64,000 nucleotides of DNA. Source: an uncultured Alistipes sp. (GTDB lineage Bacteria; Bacteroidota; Bacteroidia; Bacteroidales; Rikenellaceae). Under the pieces are notes generated by a model. It was not told the origin of the DNA, ran no database searches, and worked only from the letters and a program-made list of their open reading frames with translations. The stretch spans positions 1 to 64,000 of the forward strand of contig CANBCZ010000008.1 of NCBI GenBank assembly GCA_947367255.1. The letters run 5' to 3'. Shown here piece after piece: positions 17,570 through 25,288 of this stretch. Made by a program: the position numbers and the translations under genes. The first letter of the stretch is position 1. Each line of letters starts with the position of its first letter.

Positions 17570-18406
17570 ATGAAATCGTTTTCAACAGTTTCTGACCTGC
17601 GTGCGGCTCTTGCAGAGCGTACAGGTAAGGTAGTTGGCTTTGTGCCTACAATGGGAGCCCTGCATCAGGGTCATATCTCACTTGTGGAGCGTGCTCGAAA
17701 GGAGTGCGACATTGTTGTAGTGAGCGTCTTTGTCAATCCGACACAGTTTAACGATAAGAACGACCTGAAGAACTATCCTCGTACCCCTGAGGCTGATGCA
17801 GCAATGCTTGAGGCGGCAGGTGTGGACTATGTGCTCTTCCCGAGTGTGGAGGAGATATATCCCGAGCCGGATACCAGAGTCTTCGACTTTGGCCTTATCG
17901 ACAAGGTTATGGAGGGCGCTACCCGTCCGGGTCACTTTAACGGCGTGGCACAGGTTGTCAGCCGACTCTTCGCCATTGTTGAGCCGGATAAGGCATACTT
18001 CGGCGAGAAGGACTTCCAGCAGATTGCCGTAATTCGCGCTATGTGTGCGCAGCTCGGTCTGTCTCTCGAGATTGTAGATTGTCCGATTATTCGCGACACA
18101 GACGGCCTTGCTCGTTCATCAAGAAATACACTGCTTACCCCTGAGCACCGTGCAGCAGCGCCTCATATCTACGAGGTACTCAGCGCCGCAACAACAAAGC
18201 TCGGCGAGATGACTCCGCAGCAGCTTACAGCGTGGGTTGTGGAGCAGGTGGAGAGCAATCCGCTGCTGAAGGTTATCTACTTCCAGGCAGTTGATGCACT
18301 CTCTCTGCAGCAGGTTGAAAATTGGGCAGACAGCAACCGTATTCAGGGCTGTATTGCTGTGCAGGCCGGAGAGATTCGACTTATTGATAATATCAAACTT
18401 AAATAA
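17570..18406 (+). CDS. panC: Pantothenate synthetase
   Basis: PanC joins pantoate and beta-alanine with ATP to give pantothenate, the last step before coenzyme A synthesis proper. The 278-residue length is normal. The nucleotide-binding motif is [14 protein letters not shown] with the HxGH signature (HQGH), followed by VFVNPTQFN and FGEKDFQQ, and a KMSKS-like region at [10 protein letters not shown]. It is followed by panD three bases downstream, which supplies the beta-alanine. Confidence 0.97.
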   Translation: MKSFSTVSDLRAALAERTGKVVGFVPTMGALHQGHISLVERARKECDIVVVSVFVNPTQFNDKNDLKNYPRTPEADAAMLEAAGVDYVLFPSVEEIYPEPDTRVFDFGLIDKVMEGATRPGHFNGVAQVVSRLFAIVEPDKAYFGEKDFQQIAVIRAMCAQLGLSLEIVDCPIIRDTDGLARSSRNTLLTPEHRAAAPHIYEVLSAATTKLGEMTPQQLTAWVVEQVESNPLLKVIYFQAVDALSLQQVENWADSNRIQGCIAVQAGEIRLIDNIKLK

Positions 18407-18409
18407 GAT

Positions 18410-18763
18410 ATGGTTATTGAGGTTCTCAAGTCCAAAATCCACCGAGTGACAGTCACTCAGGCAAATGTGGACTATGTAGGCAGTATTACTATTGACAGCG
18501 CCCTTATGGAGGCGGCAAATATTATTCGTGGCGAGAAGGTTCAGGTGGTAAATGTAACCAATGGCGAACGCCTCGAGACATACGCCATCCCGGGAGCAGC
18601 AGGCAGTGGTGTTATCTGCCTCAATGGAGCGGCAGCTCATAAGGCGTCGGTGGGCGATGTGATTATTATTATCTCATACGCTGCACTCGACTTTGAGGTG
18701 GCAAAGAGCTTCCAGCCGTGGGTTATCTTCCCGGAGACTGCGACAAATAAGTTGGTAAAATAA
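18410..18763 (+). CDS. panD: Aspartate 1-decarboxylase
   Basis: PanD converts aspartate to beta-alanine for pantothenate synthesis. The 117-residue proenzyme carries the self-cleavage site YVGSITID, with the cut expected between G24 and S25 to generate the pyruvoyl cofactor. Downstream [12 protein letters not shown] and IISYA match the family. Its stop overlaps the start of the next gene (TAATG). Presence of panC and panD together makes a local beta-alanine to pantothenate route; panB is not in the window. Confidence 0.97.
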   Translation: MVIEVLKSKIHRVTVTQANVDYVGSITIDSALMEAANIIRGEKVQVVNVTNGERLETYAIPGAAGSGVICLNGAAAHKASVGDVIIIISYAALDFEVAKSFQPWVIFPETATNKLVK

Positions 18764-19275
18764 TGGATGTAATACTCTCGATACTTGCTATACTACTAAT
18801 CGTGATAGGCATTGTCGGCTGTATAGTACCTATACTGCCCGGTGTGGCGCTTGCATACGCGGGCTATCTGTGCTGTTACTTCTGCTCCTTTTCACAGATA
18901 TCGACTACAGCGGTATGGGTATATCTGCTGCTGACCATTGTCGTATCTGTTGCCGACTATATTCTGCCGGTATATATGACAAAGGTGGCAGGTGGCAGCA
19001 AGGCGGGTGAGCGTGGTGCCCTTGCGGGACTTATCGTAGGTATGCTCTTGGGAAGTATCGTCGGTGCTATCTTAGGTCCATTCTTCGGAGCAGTTATCGG
19101 CGAACTTATTGCCGACTCGTCAGACAAAAGACGGGCATTTAAGTCGGGCTTGGGTTCGTTTGTTTCGTTCCTGCTCGGTACGGGCGTAAAGATTATACTG
19201 AGTTTTGCAATGCTCATTGCGGTATTTGGCGAGATATTTCCCGCAATAAAAGATTGGTTCGTAAATCTATTCTAA
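18763..19275 (+). CDS. DUF456 family membrane protein
   Basis: The 170-residue protein has four or five hydrophobic segments and glycine-rich helix-packing stretches (GCIVPILPGVALAYAG, GLIVGMLLGSIVGAILGPFFGAVIGE), as in DUF456. No function is established for the family. It overlaps panD by one base and is followed 11 bases later by the M16 peptidase gene, so it is part of the panC transcript. Confidence 0.8.
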   Translation: MDVILSILAILLIVIGIVGCIVPILPGVALAYAGYLCCYFCSFSQISTTAVWVYLLLTIVVSVADYILPVYMTKVAGGSKAGERGALAGLIVGMLLGSIVGAILGPFFGAVIGELIADSSDKRRAFKSGLGSFVSFLLGTGVKIILSFAMLIAVFGEIFPAIKDWFVNLF

Positions 19276-19286
19276 ATTTCAAAAAT

Positions 19287-22190
19287 ATGAGACACATTAG
19301 GTTAATTCTGATGGCAGTAGCGGTTTTTGCACTGTCATCTTGCTCTGAGTATAGTTATGAGAAGGTCTCTGGCGATCCGCTCCAGACCCGTATCTATACA
19401 CTCGACAACGGACTGAAGGTCTACCTCTCCGTAAATAAGGAGCAACCGCGTATTCAGACCATTATCTCTGTGCGTGTGGGTGCAAAGAATGACCCTGCAG
19501 AGACTACAGGTCTTGCTCACTACTTCGAGCACCTTATGTTTAAGGGTACCGATAAGTTCGGTACAAGCGATTATGAGGCTGAGAAACCTCTGCTCGACCA
19601 GATTGAGGCTCTGTTTGAGCAGTATCGCGTAACTACTGACGAGCGTCAGCGCAAGGCTATCTATGCGCAGATTGACGAGCTGTCACAGCAGGCTTCAAAG
19701 CTCTCTATTCCGAATGAGTACGATAAGCTTATTCAGAGCATCGGTGGCGACGGCTGTAATGCGTGGACATCTTACGATGAGACCAGCTATATGTCCGAGA
19801 TTCCGTCAAATCAGGTCGAGAATTGGGCGAAGATTGAGTCGGAGCGCTTCAAGAACTCTGTTATTCGTGGTTTCCATACCGAGCTTGAGACAGTGTATGA
19901 GGAGTACAATATGAGCCTCACACGCGACAATAACAAGGTTATCGATAAGTTCCTCGGTCTGATGATGCCTAACCACCCATACGGTCAGCACTCTGTTCTC
20001 GGTAAGCAGGAGCATCTGAAGAATCCGTCTATTACCAATATCAAGAACTACTACAAGACCTACTATGTGCCAAACAATATGGCAGTATGTCTTTCGGGTG
20101 ACTTCAATCCGGATGAGGTTATCGCTATTGTAGACAAGTACTTCGGCGATATGACTCCGAATGAGAACCTCCCACAGGGTGTTGAGGGCGAGATTACCCC
20201 TGTCACTGAGCCTCGTCGTGCCGAGGTGTGGGGTCTTGAGAGTGAGACCCTCTTTGCAGGTTGGCTCACCGGTGCAGCAAATAGTGATGATGCACTTATG
20301 CTCGATATCGTGTCGTCTGTGCTGAGCAACGGCAACTGCGGTCTTATCGATATCAACCTTACACAGGAGCAGAAGGTGCTCTATGCTGCAGCGTCGGCAG
20401 ATCAGCTCTCTGATGCGGGCTTTATGATGCTCTTCGGTATGCCGAAACAGGGTCAGACCCTTGAGCAGGTTGAGGCACTGCTGCTTGAGCAGGTAAATGC
20501 TCTGCGTAATGGCGAGTTTGAGGAGTCGCTTCTCAATGCGATTATCGCCAACTACAAGCGCGATTTGATGGTCTCGTATGAGGATAACTTCAACCGTTGC
20601 TACGCTATGGCGCTCTCGTTTATCAACCAGAACGAGTGGGCAGATGTAGTATCTAAGCTCGACCGTGCATCGAAGATTACAAAGGAGGATGTTATCGCTT
20701 GGGCTAACAAAAACCTTACTGAGGATACCCTTGTGACCGTATATAAGCGTCAGGGCGAGGATGAGAATCAGAAGAAGATTGACAAGCCACAGATTACTCC
20801 AATAGCGACAAACCGCGACAACCAGTCCGAGTTCCTTAAGGCTATCGCAGGCTCTAAGGTTGCACCTATCGCTCCGCGCTTTACCGACTATGAGCGCGAT
20901 ATGGATATCTTTACCCTGAGCAACGGACTTGAGGTGCTCTACAAGCAGAATGAGCTTAACGAGCGCTTTGAGCTTGTCTATCTCTACGACTTCGGAACAG
21001 ATAATGATCCGGCACTCTCTGTGGCACGCGAGTATATGTCGCTGCTCGGAACAGAGGAGAAGAGCCTTGCTCAGATTATGAGTGAGCAGTATGAGCTGGC
21101 TTGCGATGTATCGTTCTCGCCGTCACGCAACAACTTCTATGTTACCGTTTCGGGTATTGCCGAGAATATGCCTGCTGCAATGGCACTTGCCGAGGATTAT
21201 ATGGCAAATGTTGTGGGCGAGGATGATGTGCTTGCCGAGGTTAAGAGCGATATTCTCAAGGAGCGAGCAAACAATAAGGCTAATCAGCGTGCAAACTACA
21301 ACGCTCTGCAGCGTTATGTCCTGTATGGTGCAGACTATGTGGCTCGCACAACCCTTACAAACGAGCAGTTGATGGCTCTTGAGTCTGAGGCACTGCTCGA
21401 TAAGATTCGTGGTCTGAAGAGCTATCAGCACCGCATCCTCTACTACGGTCCGCACAGCAAGCGAGAGCTTACAAAGCTGCTCGAGGCTAACCATACCGTT
21501 GCCGAGGAGTTGATACCTGTAGAGTATACTACCACTTCGCCTGTTGAGGTTACCGAGCCTAAGGTTGTCCTTGCACAGTATGATGCAAAGCAGATCTACT
21601 ATATGCAGTATACCTGCGGCGGCGATATGTTCGATGTTGCTCTCGATCCGTCTGTACGCCTCTATAATGAGTACTTCAGTGGCGGTATGAACGCTATCGT
21701 CTTCCAGGAGATGCGTGAGGCACGCGGTCTGGCTTACTCTTCATACGCATACCTCGGTCAGGGTAATACCTGCCACGAGCCATACTACTTCTACGCCTTT
21801 ATCGCAACCCAGAATGACAAGATGCAGCAGGCTGTTGAGGCATTTGACGAGATTATCGAGAATATGCCGCAGTCAGAGGCAGCCTTCGAACTTACAAAGC
21901 AGGGTCTGCTGACAGGTATGGCTACAGGTAGAACTACCAAGATGGATATTCTGTGGAAGTATATCGGCGATATGCGCTTCGGTATTACCGATATCAACCG
22001 CACCGAGGCAGTCTATAACGCTATTCAGACTATGACCCTCGCAGATGTTGTCGAGTTCCAGCAGAACCATATCAAGGGCAATAAGTATGTCTACTGCATC
22101 CTCGGCGATAAGAACGATGTGGATATAAAGTACCTCAAGACCTTGGGTAAGTTGGAGTTTGTTACTCCTGAGCAGATCTTCGGATATTAG
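19287..22190 (+). CDS. M16 family zinc metallopeptidase lipoprotein
   Basis: The 967-residue protein has a lipoprotein signal with the acylated cysteine at C19 (VFALSSC). The inverted zinc motif HYFEH (H78, E81, H82) of M16 peptidases is followed by the downstream glutamate region TELETVYEEYN. Two complete M16 halves are present: the first is active, and the second starts near residue 530 (DIFTLSNGLEVLYKQNE) without a zinc motif. Such proteins degrade peptides in the periplasm or at the outer membrane. The ATG at 19287 is chosen because the signal peptide begins there; an in-frame ATG further upstream overlaps the DUF456 gene. Confidence 0.92.
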   Translation: MRHIRLILMAVAVFALSSCSEYSYEKVSGDPLQTRIYTLDNGLKVYLSVNKEQPRIQTIISVRVGAKNDPAETTGLAHYFEHLMFKGTDKFGTSDYEAEKPLLDQIEALFEQYRVTTDERQRKAIYAQIDELSQQASKLSIPNEYDKLIQSIGGDGCNAWTSYDETSYMSEIPSNQVENWAKIESERFKNSVIRGFHTELETVYEEYNMSLTRDNNKVIDKFLGLMMPNHPYGQHSVLGKQEHLKNPSITNIKNYYKTYYVPNNMAVCLSGDFNPDEVIAIVDKYFGDMTPNENLPQGVEGEITPVTEPRRAEVWGLESETLFAGWLTGAANSDDALMLDIVSSVLSNGNCGLIDINLTQEQKVLYAAASADQLSDAGFMMLFGMPKQGQTLEQVEALLLEQVNALRNGEFEESLLNAIIANYKRDLMVSYEDNFNRCYAMALSFINQNEWADVVSKLDRASKITKEDVIAWANKNLTEDTLVTVYKRQGEDENQKKIDKPQITPIATNRDNQSEFLKAIAGSKVAPIAPRFTDYERDMDIFTLSNGLEVLYKQNELNERFELVYLYDFGTDNDPALSVAREYMSLLGTEEKSLAQIMSEQYELACDVSFSPSRNNFYVTVSGIAENMPAAMALAEDYMANVVGEDDVLAEVKSDILKERANNKANQRANYNALQRYVLYGADYVARTTLTNEQLMALESEALLDKIRGLKSYQHRILYYGPHSKRELTKLLEANHTVAEELIPVEYTTTSPVEVTEPKVVLAQYDAKQIYYMQYTCGGDMFDVALDPSVRLYNEYFSGGMNAIVFQEMREARGLAYSSYAYLGQGNTCHEPYYFYAFIATQNDKMQQAVEAFDEIIENMPQSEAAFELTKQGLLTGMATGRTTKMDILWKYIGDMRFGITDINRTEAVYNAIQTMTLADVVEFQQNHIKGNKYVYCILGDKNDVDIKYLKTLGKLEFVTPEQIFGY

Positions 22191-22312
22191 TTTTATCGTG
22201 AAAAGGCAGCATTAGCTGCATATCCCTCATATCCCCGAATGGGAAATACGCAGAGTATGTCCCATCCGGGGATATTTCACGATATACAGCTACTACCTTT
22301 TGACAACAAAAC
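22190..22312 (+). repeat. Class B-like nested hairpin element, copy 2
   Basis: It begins with the same GTTTTATCGT as copy 1, at the stop codon of the M16 gene. TATCGTGAAA (22194-22203) pairs perfectly with TTTCACGATA (22275-22284), while ACAACAAAAC (22303-22312) is the degenerate class B right arm. The inner hairpin ATATCCCCG/CGGGGATAT (22229-22275) is capped by ATGGGA...TCCCAT, an apical module also found in class A copy 2. The rest of this gap to 22353 holds nothing else I can support. Confidence 0.78.
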
Positions 22313-22352
22313 GGTCGTCACTTTGATAGACCATCAAAATTTATTGTAGCTA

Positions 22353-22383
22353 TTGCTTTTTTGCGAAAATATTCGTAAATTTG
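22353..22383 (+). promoter_or_regulatory. Promoter of the small membrane protein gene at 22422
   Basis: TTG (22353-22355), 20 bases, then TAAATTTG (22376-22383). The ATG follows 38 bases later. Confidence 0.6.
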
Positions 22384-22421
22384 TAGAGAACTTAGAAACT
22401 GAACCTTAAAACTTGTGGGCT

Positions 22422-22805
22422 ATGAAAAAGGTATTATCTTATCTTGTGGCATTTCTTGTGGGTGTGGTTGTCACACTGCTTATTGTCGGTAGACCTATCG
22501 GCAAAAATGGTATGATATTCTTCAAGGAGGCAGGCGAGAGCCTGAGTACCAACCGCTTTGAGGTGTCAAGGGTGGTGGATGACCACTGCGCTTTGGCATA
22601 CGAGCTGGTCTATGATGCCGAGTTCGGTTATATGTCTTCAAGTCTGTTGGCTCTTGTGACAAACGATGATGGCGAGTACTACTACGACGGACAGATTCTC
22701 AAGGTCTCAAAGGGCAAGTGTATGCGTCAGGTCGGTGTCTATAGATATAAGACCAAGGCAGACGAGTGGAAGACCGTGCCAATTGTAAAACTGATGGATA
22801 TTTAA
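22422..22805 (+). CDS. Small membrane-anchored or exported protein, unknown
   Basis: The product is 127 residues starting MKKVLSYLVAFLVGVVVTLLIVG, one N-terminal membrane helix or uncleaved signal. The remaining 100 residues contain short strands (FEVSRVVDDHCALAYELVYD, LLALVTNDDGEYYYDGQILKV, GVYRYKTKADEWKTVPIVKL). I do not recognise a family. The ATG at 22422 is preferred over one three codons upstream because it opens the hydrophobic segment. A hairpin that can end transcription follows about 80 bases downstream. Confidence 0.7.
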   Translation: MKKVLSYLVAFLVGVVVTLLIVGRPIGKNGMIFFKEAGESLSTNRFEVSRVVDDHCALAYELVYDAEFGYMSSSLLALVTNDDGEYYYDGQILKVSKGKCMRQVGVYRYKTKADEWKTVPIVKLMDI

Positions 22806-22883
22806 GGATTTGCCTAACAAGGCTCTTTGGGCTGCGAACAGCTTCAAAACAGCTCTTGTTATACAAATTCTTGCAAAAGCAAA

Positions 22884-22907
22884 GGGCGTCCAAAATATTG
22901 GATGCCC
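22884..22907. terminator. Hairpin between convergent genes
   Basis: GGGCGTCCAA, a four-base loop, TTGGATGCCC: a ten-base stem with one G-T pair, followed by CTCCTTTT on the plus strand. It probably serves the gene ending at 22805, and perhaps the minus-strand gene ending at 22913. Confidence 0.7.
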
Positions 22908-22912
22908 TCCTT

Positions 22913-23566
22913 TTATCTATAGCTGCTGCCGTTGAGGGTAGCGAAGATATTCTCGTCTTTATAGCGGCTCTCGTAGTCGAGGCGGATGTTGTTGCTGTCG
23001 ATAGTGCCTATATAACGGATTGTATAACCATTCAGAGCCTCGGGCGAGGGTTGCAGACCATCCATTATAAACTCGCCATAGCGGTAGTAGAGCAGTCGTA
23101 GCGTAGTCTGCGCATAGGGGCTGCTCAAAGCCTTGTATTCGGTGTTGGTGAGCGAGATTGTCAGATTTTGGCTGTCGTAGCTCCACAATAGGGTAGTGTA
23201 GAGGAACGGATAGGGGATGTTGTTATACGGTGCAGGGGCGTAGAGGTAGCATTGACTACAGGTACCGTCAGCGTAGAAGATAAGGTTGAGAAATTGGCTC
23301 CCTTTACCGAAGGCTGTGTTGATAAATCCGCTGAAGGAGGTGTTCCAAATCTCGCCATTGCGGTAGGTAATCCAGTTGTCTATATCCCACACACCCTGTT
23401 CGATGTCGGAGATAAATGTTTGAAAGTCCGAAGTTGTTGCCGGATGGTCGGTGACAAGACTCTGAACATAGTTTATCTGGTGGCGAGGGGTCCAGTTGTC
23501 GCCATCGTTGCAGCTGATAGCGGAGAGCACAGCCACAAGGGGTAATAAAAGTAAAAATCGTCTCAT
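22913..23566 (-). CDS. Lipoprotein of a local paralogous family (YxDGTC family), member 1
   Basis: The 217-residue lipoprotein has signal LVAVLSAISC. Its core NLIFYADGTCSQCYLY, then YTTLLWSYDSQNLTISLT, GEFIMDGLQP and a terminal RLDYESRYKDE closely matches the proteins at 36006-36515 and 36646-37281 in order and spacing. The fold is probably an eight-strand barrel or calycin-like sheet, as in other small Bacteroidales lipoproteins with a DGT strand and a terminal tally helix. The function is unknown. It lies 40 bases after the stop of the next lipoprotein gene and may be co-transcribed with it. Confidence 0.72.
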   Translation of the reverse strand: MRRFLLLLPLVAVLSAISCNDGDNWTPRHQINYVQSLVTDHPATTSDFQTFISDIEQGVWDIDNWITYRNGEIWNTSFSGFINTAFGKGSQFLNLIFYADGTCSQCYLYAPAPYNNIPYPFLYTTLLWSYDSQNLTISLTNTEYKALSSPYAQTTLRLLYYRYGEFIMDGLQPSPEALNGYTIRYIGTIDSNNIRLDYESRYKDENIFATLNGSSYR

Positions 23567-23606
23567 AACTCACTGTTTTTGTTATGAAACGATCTTTACA
23601 AATATT

Positions 23607-24368
23607 TTACCACAAAAGGATGTTTGCTAAACGATCTGTATACACTATAGCCTCACCCGTGTCGAGTGTAAGGGTAATGGTTATTGTGTGGTCGTAGTAG
23701 TTCTCGGGGATTGTTGTTGTGGTGAGCTGGATGTCTGTGCCACCGTATATGTTCCAATCGCTCTCAAGCAGCGGAGCCATATCTGCTGCGGTTATCTCGC
23801 TAACGACAGAGCTGCGAACAATGTACGAGTTGTCGTCGTAGCCGCTTGAGATATACTCGCTCAGCGTGCCGTAATCGGCAGTAAAGAGCGGAGCAAGGTC
23901 TGTCCCTGCAGGGTAGCCTGCTGTCCACTCGGCATTACTTGTAATCGAAATCTTTGAAATCTGCTCGCCAAATGCGTAGTAGATGCAGTTGCCGCTCTCG
24001 AGCTGCCACTTGCCGTTGCCCTTCTTGTCGGCATAGAAACGGAATACGGACTGATTAGGGTTGTAGTCGTTGAACTTCTTCTGCGCCTCGTTGAAAGCCT
24101 TTGCCTTGTCGCCTGTAGGGTTGTCTATAAGGTCGTATATCGAACCGATGTTGTTGCCCACAAGACTGAGCATAATATCCAGACGCTCAACGCCCATATC
24201 TGCAACCATAATGGTATGCATAGGCATCTTACCCTCCTCTACGCGGATAAACTTGAAGTATGCATTTACGGTGCTGCTGGTCTTAAAAGTCTCCTCTGTA
24301 GGATTTACGCTACCTAAACAACCTACACTCAGCGCCGCTATTGCCAAAATAATCGATAATTTTTTCAT
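23607..24368 (-). CDS. Lipoprotein of unknown function
   Basis: The 253-residue protein has a lipoprotein signal (IIAIAALSVGC-like; here LAIAALSVGC). I do not recognise a family. The chain has segments such as YFKFIRVEEGKMPMHTIMVADMG and WTAGYPAGTDLAPLFTADYG, and it ends in a strand-rich region DHTITITLTLDTGEAIVYTD. A well-formed promoter lies directly upstream, so it is expressed as the first gene of a two-gene unit with the paralog-family lipoprotein that follows. Confidence 0.68.
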   Translation of the reverse strand: MKKLSIILAIAALSVGCLGSVNPTEETFKTSSTVNAYFKFIRVEEGKMPMHTIMVADMGVERLDIMLSLVGNNIGSIYDLIDNPTGDKAKAFNEAQKKFNDYNPNQSVFRFYADKKGNGKWQLESGNCIYYAFGEQISKISITSNAEWTAGYPAGTDLAPLFTADYGTLSEYISSGYDDNSYIVRSSVVSEITAADMAPLLESDWNIYGGTDIQLTTTTIPENYYDHTITITLTLDTGEAIVYTDRLANILLW

Positions 24369-24390
24369 AGTCTATTTGTAAATTTCTGCA

Positions 24391-24421
24391 CAAAGGTAAC
24401 ACTTTTTTGTATATTCACAAA
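24391..24421 (-). promoter_or_regulatory. Promoter of the lipoprotein gene at 24368
   Basis: On the minus strand TTTG, exactly 19 bases, then TACCTTTG: a full match to the Bacteroidota consensus. The start codon lies 22 bases downstream. Confidence 0.8.
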
Positions 24422-24497
24422 AAATCCCGCGCATCGGTAAAGGTGTAGGTGTATTTTGCCGAACTGCCGGAGCGGTGTGGAATATCTTCGGGTAAAG

Positions 24498-24528
24498 TTT
24501 GAAAATCTGAGAAATTTTTGTATCTTTA
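24498..24528 (+). promoter_or_regulatory. Promoter of the DUF2807 protein gene
   Basis: TTTG, 19 bases, then TATCTTTA, a near-consensus -7 with A for the last G. The ATG at 24545 is 16 bases downstream. It is divergent from the promoter at 24391-24421. Confidence 0.65.
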
Positions 24529-24544
24529 CACAAAATTGTGGACT

Positions 24545-25285
24545 ATGAGAAAGTTTGTACTTGTTATATTGGCATTTGCGGCATTGTCGGCGTCGGCAGA
24601 TAATGTTGTAAAGGAGCAGACAGATGCTGCTGTTAGCGCAAAGGTTATATCTATGCCCAAGACAGAGTGGCTGCCATCGTACAGCAAGGTGGTTGTCGAA
24701 GGTGCTGTAAATGTGGTCTTTAAGCACGCAGAGAGCAGTGAGTCGCTCAAGATTATCTACGACCAGAAGGGTGCAACAACCTCTCGTTTCCGTGCGGGCG
24801 TAGACAAGAAGGGTGTGCTGTCAATCTCGGAGCGTACGCTGAGCAAGGAGCATACTACAGTGACTGAGGTTACTGTATGGTATAACAACCTTGAGAGCAT
24901 TACGGTAGATGGCTCTACAGTCCTCTTTGAGAATGAGGTGGAGTCAAAACTGCTCGATATAAAGGTTAAGAGTAAGGCTACTCTGACGCTCAATATAGAG
25001 GCTATGGATGCACTTGTGGAGTGCACAGGCAAGAGCTCTCTGCAGATTGGCGGTCAGTCGCGTTATTTCACACTCGCAATCTCTACTGCCAATATGAGCG
25101 GTTTTGATCTGCAGACCGTTGCATCAAATATTGACGCATCGCACGATGCAGAGGTGCGCCTATCTGTCTCTGAGCGTCTGGAGGCCATTACATCGACCTC
25201 TGCAAAGATATACTACAAGGGCGAACCTGCCATTTTGAGAACCAAGAACTCACTCTTTGGTGGCGAGATTGCAGCTGTGAATTAG
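24545..25285 (+). CDS. Exported DUF2807 (head-GIN) family protein
   Basis: The 246-residue protein has a signal peptide (MRKFVLVILAFAALSASADN). The rest is a repetitive beta-helix-like chain with the family pattern of SYSKVVVEGAVNVVFKH, then LESITVDGSTVLF and DIKVKSKATLTLNIEAMDALVECTGKSSL. DUF2807 proteins are common in Bacteroidota and are often annotated as putative autotransporter adhesins, without strong functional proof. The start at 24545 is chosen over an upstream in-frame ATG that lies inside the promoter region. The addB-like gene begins three bases after the stop. Confidence 0.82.
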   Translation: MRKFVLVILAFAALSASADNVVKEQTDAAVSAKVISMPKTEWLPSYSKVVVEGAVNVVFKHAESSESLKIIYDQKGATTSRFRAGVDKKGVLSISERTLSKEHTTVTEVTVWYNNLESITVDGSTVLFENEVESKLLDIKVKSKATLTLNIEAMDALVECTGKSSLQIGGQSRYFTLAISTANMSGFDLQTVASNIDASHDAEVRLSVSERLEAITSTSAKIYYKGEPAILRTKNSLFGGEIAAVN

Positions 25286-25288
25286 CCT

